A stretch of DNA of 64,000 nucleotides. Source: Ficedula albicollis (Eukaryota; Chordata; Aves; Passeriformes; Muscicapidae). Position numbers and translations under genes: made by a program. The DNA lies in contig NC_021674.1 of assembly GCF_000247815.1 (NCBI RefSeq), positions 76,558,059-76,622,058 of the forward strand. Direction: 5' to 3'. Positions 42,986 to 54,800 of this stretch are shown one piece after another. Within the stretch, counting starts at the first letter, position 1. Every line of letters begins with the position of its first letter. The notes beneath the pieces were generated by a model, which did no database searches, was not told the DNA's origin, and saw only the letters and a list, made by a program, of their open reading frames with translations.

Positions 42986-45900
42986 ATCTTTCTAGATCTG
43001 TATTGCAAGCATTACAGACTTTCTGCAGCATTGGAAACTGGTTTGGGAAAAACAAAACTATGATGCTTCTTAATCTCAGTTTAATCTTCATAAAATTAAC
43101 TAATGGTATTTCAAGCTGCAGTACAATGAATGACACTCTCTTCCACCTCTTTCAGTATTCAATGAACTTCACACTGGTAGTTATTAGCTTCTGGATAAAT
43201 GTCAAATATTTTCATGGATGACTTTATTCATGAGTGACTGTAGAAGCTCTCATGACAAAATAATAATATCAATTTTCCAGTCCTAGCTAATGAATTTGAT
43301 TAAACCTTCAGCATGAACGTTTATTGAGTGCTGATTCAGAAATGAAGGTAGAGAATACCAGAACTTATCTGTACTTTAATGTCAACTCCTGTCTGTAAAT
43401 CAGCTCCTTATAAAACTGTATGGGAATTTCTTTTGGTTCCAACTCTTTATTTTGTAGCACTAGATAATCCATGTCAAATTTATCCTGCATAGAAAATAAA
43501 TTTTCCTGGGTTGGTATGGATAAAATGAAGCATTACTTCAAACTGACCTTCAGTTCGTGAGGGATGTAGTTCATGGTTGAACCTTTAATTTAGCATCCTT
43601 CATGACACTTCTCAGACAGAGCTAGGTTCACAGACTTGTTAGTAAGTGGGACTGAAAAAGAGATTGTTTTTGGTGAATGGAAGTAATTCAGAGCTTTTAG
43701 TCTTTTAGAACATTTGGAATCTGGATCATCTCTCTCATGGTATTATTTGCCTACTTTTTTCTTCTTAATATTTTGTTACACAAATGCTAACAACTTTAAC
43801 AATAATGGACCTCAGCAAGAATGATCTGCTTTTCTGATGCAGTGGAAGACCTGTTTTTCATCTTCTTCACTGAAGCATTTCACATTTGTGCATTGTCACG
43901 TAGCATATTACATTTAATCAACACTTTGCAAGACCCTTGTCCTTTCAAGTACTTTTTTCTTATGACAGATGACGCTTTCTGCCTCATTTGTTACATATCC
44001 GCTCGGAATCTCTCGCTGAATTTCTAAAACTTGTTTTTCTTTTCACTGCCATTGCTGTTTCGCATCTTTGACATCAAACCATCCAACAGCTTTTATGATA
44101 AACGTTCTATAACATTTCCAGTGTTAGTGGATCTGTAGCATCTCACACACAGTCACCAACAGTCTTCAAATTTAATATTTGTACTTTAAGCCTGAAATAA
44201 AAAATAAAGATAATGTAAAGAAGACTAAGAAAAAAAGTCAAAAAACCCACCAGTACCATGTGAATGAGAACAGTGGTAGCAGATATTAAAATGGTACTCT
44301 GGGATACAAATTTCATTTTAGAGAATGTCTTTTTAAACTGTTTATATGGAAAGGCCATTACATAAAACATATAGTAGACATACAGGTAAACTGGTATCGT
44401 ACAAATTTTGCCAATTCTAATAGTAAAATTTATTTCCTCAGCTTGTGGACTAAATGAATTAGTTGACCTTTATAAAAGACAAAAGTCAAAAGAAAGAACA
44501 GATTGTGAAGAAGGGAAGAATGTGTGCATCAGCTGAAATTTCAAAACCTGTGTAAAATATATCATAATGGGTCATCAATTCTACACCAAGAATGGGAAGA
44601 AATACATATTTTTTTCTATTTGTTCTCATCTAAAAAAATTGTCATTTTATAATCCAACAGATAAAAAAATTAAAGGTGTATTAGGAACACAGACAAAGAT
44701 ACAGGTAGTTATTTATCTCCATTTCCATATTTTAGTACTTCAGTTCTGATTAATCTTTGTAATTTAGAAGGCCAAAATTATGTAAAAAACAAAGCCTGAT
44801 GATATAGTCAAATCAAACTTTTAATCAGGAAATAAACAGACAGAACCACATCCTTTGAATCACATGATCCTGATGGCCAAAAAAAAGACCAGGCCTTGAT
44901 CCCTACATGTGGCATTTGGAGTAATTCTTTAGGCAGAATAAGCCTAAATGTAATCGATTATACAATAATTTGATCAGGTTGCTTTGTCTCCAAGAAATAC
45001 TGCTCTTCACCGAAAGTTCAGTTTCAAACAACTCCCCAGAATTTGGAAGTTTCTCAATAAGGCGTTGGTCCTGCCCCAGGGTTTACTTCATGCTTGATTA
45101 CGTACCGGCATCCAGAATTACCTACAAATTGAGGCAAAAATGAATTTGTGTGAAAGAACTTTTTGGAGGCCAGAAATGGTGGCAGGCCCAAGTGAGGGAA
45201 GCCTGGCTAGGTACAATGCAGCAGTTTCCTCTTTTCTACAGAAAAATTGTGATTCTGTTTGCCAGTTCTGGACAGTTTACTCTTCTGTCATTGAATATGC
45301 AACAGAGACTAGATAATTACCAGAAAAGTTCAGAGAAAATGAATTTCAGGCTTTAACTTCCCATTTATTCTGAGGCTGGTATTTAATGGAAGAGAAATAG
45401 CAGAGGCTATAACTAATGCAAGGTGGCAGGAAACCTGACCTCATTTTAATGAAAGATACAATGGGAAAAAGTAAAGGATGCAAGAAAAAATGGGAAGATC
45501 CTCTCAGACAAACAATAACAAGAAGTTAGAATGTGGCTTCTTCAGCCTCAAAGCAAGTCTGAGAGCAGGACAAATCCATGCACAACTTTTTGCTTTGTCT
45601 AGACATTTTGTGAGACTATCAGGACTGAGGGAGAAATGGTTATTTAAACTAAGGAAATATTGGTGCAAGAACAAGGCATATATAAACCATACACTTAGAC
45701 TGAAAATGAAAAAGATAAATTCCTAGCCACTAGAGGGGAGAGATTATGGTATTGTCTTCCAGTAGAAATAATATGATAAGCTATTGTACATTTATTATGA
45801 TAAGTAAATAGATAGATTATACTTGATCTCATTTGCAGTATCAGTCAGACTTTCATCAAACTGCAACAAAATGACACTTGGCAACAGGCATCCCCCTTAA

Positions 45901-46959
45901 AAAAAATTTTTGATTTTCCTATAGAGGATTGGTTGAAAAACTAATTGTTCTCCCTTGTCAATATGTCATGTGTTGGATTGTTTTTATTGCAAATCCAGAA
46001 GAGTCAGAAATAAAGGTCTCAGTAACATTGAATTTATGGTTTCTGATAGACATGTACAAGCAAATGTCAAAGGACTCAATCTAAACTCATAAAAACATTG
46101 GAATGAGAAAAGTAATTAATATTATAAATGTTCTGCTCTTTGTAACTGGAGTGTAAGTTGAAGCTGTGACTCCTGGATTTCCAATCCAGCACAAAAGAGA
46201 GCTGCAGAAGGAAGATAGATTGAAATACAGAAAATATTAGAATTTAGTGGTTCAGTAGCAGTTTGTGCATTTATCCACTTACAAACAAGAAATACCAAGA
46301 GTGAACAATTTTCCAAAATACTTAATTTTGCCTTTTTGTGTTGGGCAGAAAGTAGAGAGGAGTTCATGTTTCTAAGTCTGTTTACTAACCTTAATATAAA
46401 GATACCTCAATCACACCTTCTACAGGAGCTTATGTAACAGCACAATTGCAGTACACTCTCTGGATTATTTTTATGCCTGTGGGGAGACAAACTGTGCTGC
46501 TGGAACAAGAAATGCCACTAACTGTCCAGAAAGCTCACATTCCTGCTGGCCTCTTAACTGTAAATTGCAGCAACATCCTAATTGGCTTCACTGCATTGTG
46601 AAGCTGAAAATTTCTGCTGAAAGTTTGCCCAAACAGAAGCCTCAGAAAGAGGCAACAGTTGCATGGACTAACAAGACAAGGAAAATATTTCCCTCTTCCC
46701 AGCTTTCACTCTTGTTCATTGTCCTTTCACTGTATTTACTACTAAATTTCAAGGTGTGCTACTTCCTCCTGAATACAACGGAAAGAGGGTTCTTCTGCAT
46801 GGGCAGGACAGCAGGCCATGCTCTCCTAGTCTGCAACAGAGAGTATTTGCAGAAGTGAATGTCTAGGAAGGAGATTATTGCAGCTAGTGTAATAGAGAGA
46901 TATTTTTATTCACCATTCCGTGTGACGAGAGGATTTTAAGCACTGATATATGGATATCA
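42986..46959. other. Anonymous non-coding DNA
   Basis: Short open frames only, up to about 97 codons (46565-46858). None has a recognisable motif. Confidence 0.5.
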
Positions 46960-47362
46960 GTAGACTCATAAATTCATTTAGGCTGGAAAATATTATCAAA
47001 TCCAGCCATTAATCTAGGACTTCAAGTCCACCACTGGAACATATCCCTCAGCATTCTTTAAATACTTCCAGAGATCACTTCGCTGGGCAGCCTGTTCCAA
47101 TTTTTTACAACTCTTTTGGTGAAGACATTTTTCCTAATATCCAAGGTTGTTCTTTCTTATCTGCTGTGACCGTGGAAAAGAGAACAACCCTGACGTCATC
47201 ACCACATCCTTTCATTTAGTTGTAGAGAGAGGTAAGGTCCTGCTTGAGCCTCATTTTCTCTGCTCCAAAAACCCCAGGTCCCTCATCTGCTCCTCATAAT
47301 ACTTGTTCTCTAGACCCCTCACCAGCTCTCCTGCTCCTCTGTGGACATCATACAGTGCAGGA
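46960..47362 (-). mobile_element. CR1 LINE 3' fragment, antisense
   Basis: Read on the plus strand it shows the reverse complement of CR1: ATTTAGGCTGGAAAATATTA, GGGCAGCCTGTTCCAATTTT, GGTGAAGACATTTTTCC, GTAAGGTCCTGCTTGAGCCT and CTCACCAGCTCTCC. About 400 bp survives, diverged and non-coding. Confidence 0.85.
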
Positions 47363-47643
47363 TGGATGGTATGACAAGAGAAAGGTAACTTGCATGGGAC
47401 ATGTCCTGCTGAAACATCCTAGTCTGTGGTGTTTAATAAAATTCCTGTAGGTAACCTATCTGTTCAATGTCTTCTGTGCATTGCAATAACAACTAGAGGC
47501 AATGTCCTCCCTCGCTCTAATGTTTTGAACAGCAGTCTTCCTTGATTGTGATCTACTAAATTGTATCTGAATACAGTTTATTAGCAATTCTAGTAAAAAC
47601 CTTGTTATGTTTTTCTCTTCACTCTGATTCTGTGAGGCTTTTT

Positions 47644-47687
47644 ATTATCCTTCCAATTGAATTGAATTATCCTTCTCATTGAATTGA
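47644..47687. repeat. 22-bp imperfect tandem repeat
   Basis: ATTATCCTTCCAATTGAATT plus GA is followed by ATTATCCTTCTCATTGAATT plus GA, with two substitutions between units. Confidence 0.85.
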
Positions 47688-49675
47688 AGCTAAGAAACCT
47701 TCTTTATCTTATTTAATTATGAGGCACACTGTGCTCTGCAGGATTCCAGCTAAAATGATTATAATAAGAAAGGTCAGTACTAAAGGAGTTATGTTGCAAG
47801 TGTTGTGTGAGATTAAAGGTAAACCATATATGGTAAAAAATCACTCAAACATTGGATCAAAAAAATGCTAGATGGCCAAGGACAACTTCTTCAAGTGAGT
47901 ATTTATGCATTGTAGCATAAAACCCAATTAATCTCATCATATCCTCACTGATCTGCTAAGCCTGTAGACAGAACTACTGATTCCTGGTCCTATGTTCTTG
48001 CATGGGATGCTGTGAACAAGACACTGATATGAAAAGTATAGACAACACAAGGATGACACTAGTTTGATAGGGATATTGACAAAAGTAGGAATTTTGAGAG
48101 TGATCATACTTATACTGAATAAAGATCGATAAAAATGGGGCCATTGGGAAAAGGGTAAACATGGATGGACTGTTTGGAAGGAAAATAGCATGAAAAAGGA
48201 AGAGAAGTGGGAGTCAGGGCTATTTGAGTAGAGAGATCTAGGTCCAGTCTGGGGGACGTTTATTATGGTGCCTCTGGATATGTGCTGTCAATTTTTTCAC
48301 TTGTATGATGTATGCTGGTTCATGAAAAGCTTGTCTTTGATAAAGTTTGATATGCTGTGGAAGAGTACTTCAAAGCTCAGGAGAGTAGTGGGGACAACTG
48401 AGGCAGAGAATATTCTGGATGAATTGTCTTCCAGAATAGACTGTACATATTGAATAATTTGATTACACAGAGTGCAGCATAGAAAAAGCTCAAACCTAGT
48501 GCATACTTCATTTTTAAGCCAAATATACATTGAGATTTGCTTAGCAAATGTTTGGTCTATGCCAAAGTTTACAGTCAGTGGGGTCTGCTGGATTCTGTTT
48601 AGTTAATATTGTAGCAAGTCATGACATTATTCAGGTCTGATTTATTTGCTTAGAAGAGTAACGATTTTTGGTGAGTATCATCTTCAGAATGATGAAGGTG
48701 GTTTTTTGAGTGCCCTTTGCAGATCAAATACACTTGAAGTATCTGTAAATCACTACTTTTGGGGAGAGAGTTTTCTTGAGGCAAGTATGCTTATCTCTGG
48801 TTATCCTATTTAATAATGCATAGCAACATAGATCACAGTGTTTGTGCTCCCAGCAAACACCTAAACAAGTATACTCTACACTTTCATGTAGTGCACAGAA
48901 GAGCATCTTTGAAATTACTTGGATAAAACAACACACCCACTGTGTACTAAAAAGAATTCACACATGCAATCAATGCAGGATGTAAAAATACATCTACCAC
49001 TGGGAAAAACTTTTCCACAGGCCAGCTACTTCATCTTTGACAATTCAGTCTGATATTCAGAGGAAACTTATAAAATACTTTCAAAATATCAACTGGGGAA
49101 CTAAAACTCATAATTCTACCAGATACTTAAAGTCATAGACCCAACACAGACCCAAAGAGATATTGTTTTGTCAATAAAATAAATAAAATTTCTTCCTTCT
49201 CTTCTGATCCTGAAGTAATTTCTCAATGTTTCTCATAATTTAGGTGATATTTCTTGCTCTTTTCCTAGACTGGGACCTAATGAAACTATCACCTCTTTTC
49301 TTGCAAGCTGCATGCTCTGCTCCACTTGTGCTTATCAGACAATGGAAGCTCTTGCTTCCCATCTGGAGGAAAGGCTCAGGCTTTTTACAAGCTCTGTCAG
49401 CTGGTCTAAGAAAAGATATTATTTCTTTTTCTCATTCTCAGAATATTCTAATATTTTCCTATTTTCATTTTCTCCTGGCTTGATCCTTGCTCTGGAAACA
49501 CCTTTCAACTTCTTATCACGAAATACCTGTAACAAGAATTCAAGCAAATAAAGCCCATTAGCCTGGTCATGGCAGTGTCCTCCAGAAGCTCCAAGCTTCG
49601 CTCATACCTGATTTAGTGCTGTGCCTTTCACTCTTGTTCTGAAACCAAATCTTTGAATGGAGTACCGAAAAATAC

Positions 49676-49701
49676 AGTACCCTGCCAGCATGCAGGGTAC
49701 T
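49676..49701. repeat. Perfect inverted repeat, 10-bp arms, 6-nt loop
   Basis: AGTACCCTGC (49676-49685) pairs with GCAGGGTACT (49692-49701) around CAGCAT. It is GC-richer than its surroundings and could form a small cruciform or an RNA hairpin. It is too short for a microRNA precursor on its own. Confidence 0.85.
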
Positions 49702-50499
49702 TATCATACATATCATGAGCTTATTATTGGCATGAACATACCTCAGAGTAGCTAGAGTCCTCTTTTTTCACTCTAAACGTGAAAAAATGTGTTAGTATCT
49801 TTCCTTCCTTGACTGTGGCTCTGAATCCCAGATCACTTAATTTATCATTAGTTCCTATTTTCCTGGTACCTCCCTACATGGAGATACCAAAATAATAAAT
49901 TCTTCACTGGTTGAGGAATCTTTAGACAGAGAGATCATTACAGGATTAGAGCTTTGGATCATGAGTTTTACAAGGACCTTTTTAGTACAAGCACCTCTGC
50001 AAAGACCTGCACTGAAGGACAGATTGCCTAGGACAGAACTGATCAGAGATTTAATGGCTTTTACAGTGGCTGCCAGCTTAATGAAAAGATGCTGATTGAT
50101 AAACATCTGCCAAGAAAAGCTTGTAAAACAGAAACACAGCTCTATGAACCTCCAAAAACATTAAGGCAGCAAATGCAAAGCATGTCTGTATTTCATAGTC
50201 AGAGGACATTTTTCAAAGGGAATATTGGATGGAATAATAGTGCTTTGCATCTCTGGTGCTGTCAGCCAGGATGATTAGCACTTTGATCTGTATGCAATTA
50301 TGACTACACATTTAATCAAGGGGATTTTTGGGCAGTAAGTGTGCTGCTGAAAGTTGATTCTTTCTGTATACATATGGAATGAAAGGTCCTTCTACTAAAT
50401 CTTTCATGTCTTAGGGCTTTACCTAATGATGGCAACTGTTAGACAACTCACTCTAAAGTGTGAAATACAAAGAATGCTATGTCGAGATGTGGGGTGAGG

Positions 50500-51221
50500 A
50501 TATAACACAACCTTTCTTGTCAGAGCTCAGGAGAGATGATGTAGCTGGGAAGGCAGCCTGATCTGCCCCCTGTGTGACAATGAGCACTACAAAGAAAAGG
50601 TAATGGGGCATAGTAGTAATTCTATTCCCAGAGATGCAGAGGAGCCCATTTACTGACCTGGTGTGCCCCCCAGAGAGGAGTGCTGCTTACCAGGAGCTTG
50701 TGTCAGGGTTGTCACTGAGACTGAGGTCTCATACAGACCACTGATTATGTGCTGCTGTTTCATGTGGGCACCAGGGATACTGCCAGGAGCACCCTGACAA
50801 GTATCAAGGATTACAGAGCCCTCAGAGCAGCAGTAAGGGATGCTGGAACACAGATAGGTTTTTCATCAATCCTGTCAATCAACGGCAAGTGTGTTTGAGA
50901 GGACCAGTTGAATCTGTCAGATCAAATGGTTACAGGACTGGTAACATAGCCAGGGGTCTGGCTGCTTAGATCATGGGACTCATTTTGAGAAACCTGTTCT
51001 CTGTGGGGCTGATGGGGTCCATCTGTCAGAGAAGACAAAGCACGATCTTCAGTCACAGACTTGCCAAGCTGGTCAAGAGGGCTCAAAACTAAAGTTACCA
51101 AGGAAGCACAACCTCAATTCATCTCAAACCCAACAGTTTGAAGCCAGAGCCAGCAATAGATTCCTAGAGCCTGGAAAGAGATCAGCATAAGCAGGAGAGT
51201 ACCTGAAGAGTAGCACAGGAA
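50500..51221 (+). pseudogene. CR1 LINE ORF1 relic with esterase (SGNH hydrolase) domain
   Basis: CR1 ORF1 encodes an RNA-binding protein with an SGNH-type esterase domain. This copy keeps readable pieces of that domain in three different frames. A stretch reading CCLPGACVRVVTE starts at 50681. A second, from 50737, reads TDYVLLFHVGTRDTAR and continues for about 50 codons to a stop at 50896. A third, from 50969, reads DHGTHFEKP and then ADGVHLSEK at 51008. The Gly-Thr-Asn-Asp block expected in the family is GTRD here, so the oxyanion-hole Asn is lost. The Asp-x-x-His pair (DGVH, 51011-51022) is intact. The GDS serine block upstream is not clearly readable. Frameshifts and stops make it non-functional. 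Most avian CR1 copies are truncated to the 3' end, so surviving 5' sequence is uncommon. The left boundary is approximate. Confidence 0.78.
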
Positions 51222-51375
51222 TTCACAGAATCAGAAAATATTCTGAGTTGTAAAAGACCCACAAGGATCAAGTCCAGCTCCTAACTGAATTGCCCATAAG
51301 AGAAATCAAACCCATGCTCTTGGAATTACTAGCACCATGCTCTAACCAAGTGAGATAATCTCAGGGTCATTCCAA
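51222..51375 (-). mobile_element. tRNA-Ile-derived SINE (TguSINE1-like), nested in CR1
   Basis: On the minus strand the head reads CACTTGGTTAGAGCATGGTG then CTAGTAATTCCAAG and GCATGGGTTTGATTTC, following the tRNA-Ile body through D-arm, anticodon arm and T-arm. The internal promoter is recognisable as a degraded A box (complement at 51346-51357) and B box (complement at 51303-51313). The 3' part (51222-51290) reads as a CR1-like tail ending near ATTCTGTGAAT. Such tRNA-Ile heads with CR1 tails are known from songbirds as TguSINE1. The SINE lies between the ORF1 and ORF2 parts of the CR1 at 50500-51895 and is antisense to it, so it inserted later. The A and B boxes are mutated and transcription is unlikely. 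Confidence 0.75.
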
Positions 51376-51895
51376 TCACTGCAGCCAGTAATTCAGCTTC
51401 ACTGGGGGCCTCTGTGGAAACACACACAAGGTGGGGAATAAACAACAGGAATTACAGACATGCACGTGCCTGCAGACCTGTGATCTTATTGGCTTCAGGG
51501 AGATGTCCTGGGATGGCTCCTATGACTGGAGTGTTTTAATAAAAGGATACAGGCTCTCTAGGAAGGACAAGGAGAAGAGACATGGAGCATGTTGCTCTTT
51601 ATGTTATTGCCCAGCTGGAGTGCATGGAGCTTCACCTGGGGATGGATGAGGAGCTGACTGAGAGCTGCTGGCCAAGATTAAAGGGAGGGCAGGGAAAAGT
51701 GACATCATAGTGGGGGATCTGCTACAGGCTGCCTGACCAGGAAAACTGAGTGTATGAGGCCCCCTATGGGCAGACAGGAGCCCTGTGTCTGTGTTCTCAA
51801 GCCCTGATCCTAATGGGGGATTTCAAGCACCCCAATATGTGTTGGAGGGACAACACAACTAGGCTAAGCAGGACTTTTGAGTCTTTTGACTTTGA
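51376..51895 (+). pseudogene. CR1 LINE ORF2 relic, endonuclease domain
   Basis: CR1 ORF2 encodes an AP-type endonuclease followed by reverse transcriptase. From 51431 a 72-codon frame reads NKQQELQTC, then CDLIGFREMSWDGSYDW and later GYRLSRKDK, which follows the N-terminal part of the endonuclease. The catalytic Glu (within FREMSWD, codon at about 51500) is kept. After a frame break the block LILMGDFKHPNMCWRDN appears around 51804-51854. Its usual Gly-Asp-Phe-Asn is GDFK here, so the active-site Asn is replaced. The sequence ends near 51895 before any reverse transcriptase. Stops and frameshifts make it inactive. Together with the ORF1 relic it is one 5'-containing CR1 fragment of about 1.2 kb, split by the SINE. 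Confidence 0.78.
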
Positions 51896-54800
51896 AGACT
51901 TTTGACTTGTACTTTTTTGTCAAGAAATAGATCAGCCATGAGCAGCCTTACTCACCAAGTCAAAAGACACTTAAAGATCCTTCTTGCTGCTTGCCAAAGG
52001 GTTTTGATTATTACCTTCCAGAAGAGATTATTGTCTAGTGAGAGCGCATTTAGTGTCACCACTCCCCCAAACAGTCTTTTCACTGGGTTGGAAAAAACAG
52101 CCTCCATTCCTGAGAACTCAGTCATTCTACCTCAGTAACAGACTTGATGACAGTTGTCAGCCCAGCCCATGCAAAGGCTGATTGTTGCCCTCCATTTGTG
52201 AGTTCACTCAGTGACAATGGTTGTCTGGAAAAGAGTGATTTAATTCTATCCACCAACATAAGGAAAATTATTAGTATTACTATTATTATTAACAATAAAG
52301 CAATTAAATTCATTTTACTAAATATTTAACCACAATTAACTGGTCCAATAAATTGCAATGGAAAGATATTTATTTAAAGGTTGTTTCTGTCCCAATATTA
52401 GCTCTATTCAGTTGTTAGCTCAGTACCTTTCTAGGGTGTTGCTTTTGAACTTTTTAAAGCAAGGACATTGAGTGCCAGCCAGATTCCTCTGCTCTCTAAG
52501 CACTTTAGCATGGAGAATGCATCTTACAGAAATGATCAGAGGTTCTCTCAACTTGTCAGAATAGTTATTTCAGCAGATTCTCTCCAATGCTACTCTTTGA
52601 ATATGAGCTTTCTGTACAGTAAGTTCTGTTGTAAGTGCATTAAAAATTTAGGTAGCTGAAAGGCTCTGGAAACGTAGCCAATGCAACCCTGGGAGTGGGC
52701 TATGAGGAAGCATTCTTTGAAAGCAGAATTTTTCTATTATACAAAATGGGTATTGGAGATAGTGAAGTTTCAATACCCCAATATTCCTTTCTCTTCCAAT
52801 TGCTGAAACTTGAATGAAAAAAATCTTTTCAGCACTGGACTTTACTTTCTCCATCTAGGATGAAGATATAATGTAGAACAAATGAAACCTGACATATAAT
52901 ATTTTACAGGAGAACAATGTGCTTATGGGTGCAATATCTACCTAATTTGTATGATTCAAGGGATCCACCAACAATTGCTTTTAGTGTTTGTAAGGCTGGC
53001 GAGCCTTTCTGGCTCCTTTCTGGAGATCTCCAAGGAGAATAAGCCAGAATATTGTTACTTGGTTTTAGGGAGAATAGTTATTCTTGGAAAGGCGAAGTGC
53101 ACTTGTATCATATTACAGATAATGGAAGAGCCTGGACTACTGATTCCCAAGTGCTTTTCCGGAAAACTGTCAGCAGGAATCTTGGGGAAAACTTCCATGG
53201 CACATATAAGATCCAAGAAAATTAATAGCAAGCTCAATAACAATGTATACAACAGAAAGATTTTCATGGCACCCTGGTCAAGTGAAGCCGTTCTGCTTTA
53301 AGCTAACGATGCCCAGCTGAAATCTATGCTTTTCATAGTCTCCTTCCATGCTAAAACTTTATTTTGAAGTCTGTGCTGGAAGTATATTAAGAGACAGTGC
53401 TTTCTTTTATTTGAAATTTATATCCTAACTTAACCTGTACTAGCTAATCCATGCAGGTATAAGGTGTATAAAACTAGCAAGGTAAGGCAAGGTACTGGGT
53501 TCCTAATATATTAGCTGATGCTTTCAATTATTATCTGTTTAATGAATATTGGAGATAGAAAAGACTGCTTGAATGTGTAGTCCATCTGTGCCTAAGGTGG
53601 AATAATATGTGCTGTACTCTTATCAGTGTTTTGTCCAGCTTCTGTACTGTTGGAAGGCAAGGATTGAAGCAAGGTGGGGAACACTTACAGCCCTGATGAG
53701 AGTGACTGTGGATGTTCCTGGCTGTGGAGGTGGAAAAAACAATGAAAACCTGTGACTGGTTTTATCTGCCTTCTCAAATTTATTGTGCTTGCCTGTGATA
53801 ACAGGGATTATGGACTCAACCATGAAACAAAAAGAATCTCAGCTCATAATCCTTATCGTTTCACCCATTTATGCAAAGACAGATCAAAGCAAAGTTGCTA
53901 ATACTCAGATTTTTTGAGTCCTATGCCACTGGAATTATACCTTAGACTAAAACGGTGACTAATCCAACCTGGGTGGTTTAATGAGTAATGACTTAGTGCT
54001 TGTCTGACTGGGAAACAGCTATAAACTTATCCATAAGTATTTCTTCATATGAATAGAATTTGGTAAAATTGACAAAGATGTTCAAAGAAATTTTTTGGTT
54101 TTGTTTTTATTTCTGCTGAAATGAAAAGAACCAATAAATTTCTTTTACATAAAACAGTTAAAGATTTTAAATACAAACACCTATTGACAGAAGTTGTACC
54201 ATTCCTGTGTTTCTGGCAAGGGAATGTCATTGCCACTGGCCAGGCTATAAAATAGACAGAGGGCATACCTACCAAAGCCTCCCCTCCTTTTTAAGCACCT
54301 AGATGAGATATCTTGGAAACTGAATATCCAGCACTGCCTAAAGCATTTCTACAACAGCCACTACTGCCTAAGTGTACTCACAAATTTAGAAGGATTCATG
54401 GAAAGGAGAGAAAACTGAATTTTAGCTTTGCATAAATGAGCTCTGACTACTGATGAGATCACATCAACCACACAGAAATACATAGATATCTGAAAAATAA
54501 CATTATAAATGTAAGGAAGGTATAGAGGTATGGAGGAGGAAGGTATGGACTCAGCAGAACATGAATATTTTGAAATCATAACCTGAAATCTCAGATGCCT
54601 TCCTCTTGCAGCTGAAGTAGCTTCAGTAGAGGGTAGCAAATACATGACAGAAACACTCCTCCATCCTTAATTTCAGGTCCCAGTTATGTTAATCTATTTG
54701 AGTAATTATAGTTAATGAACCTGAATCATAATTAACTAGATTTGAATTGTGTTAATATACCTTTTCATATGACATATTGTCTACAATTTACATTCAGCTA

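Larger units (their letters stand above)
47363..50499. other. Anonymous non-coding DNA
   Basis: No gene is recognised. It contains a 22-bp imperfect tandem repeat (47644-47687) and a perfect hairpin at 49676-49701, listed separately. Confidence 0.5.

Noticed and set aside
47644..47687. Short repeats considered as a CRISPR-like array
   Set aside because: Only two units without spacers in vertebrate DNA; it is an ordinary tandem duplication.
51303..51357. tRNA-like sequence considered as a tRNA-Ile gene
   Set aside because: The acceptor stem is absent, the A and B boxes are mutated and it is joined to a CR1-like tail, so it is a SINE head.
52951..53301. 116-codon open frame with a hydrophobic N-terminal part
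   Set aside because: The hydrophobic stretch is explained by AT-rich composition. I recognise no family and see no supporting context.
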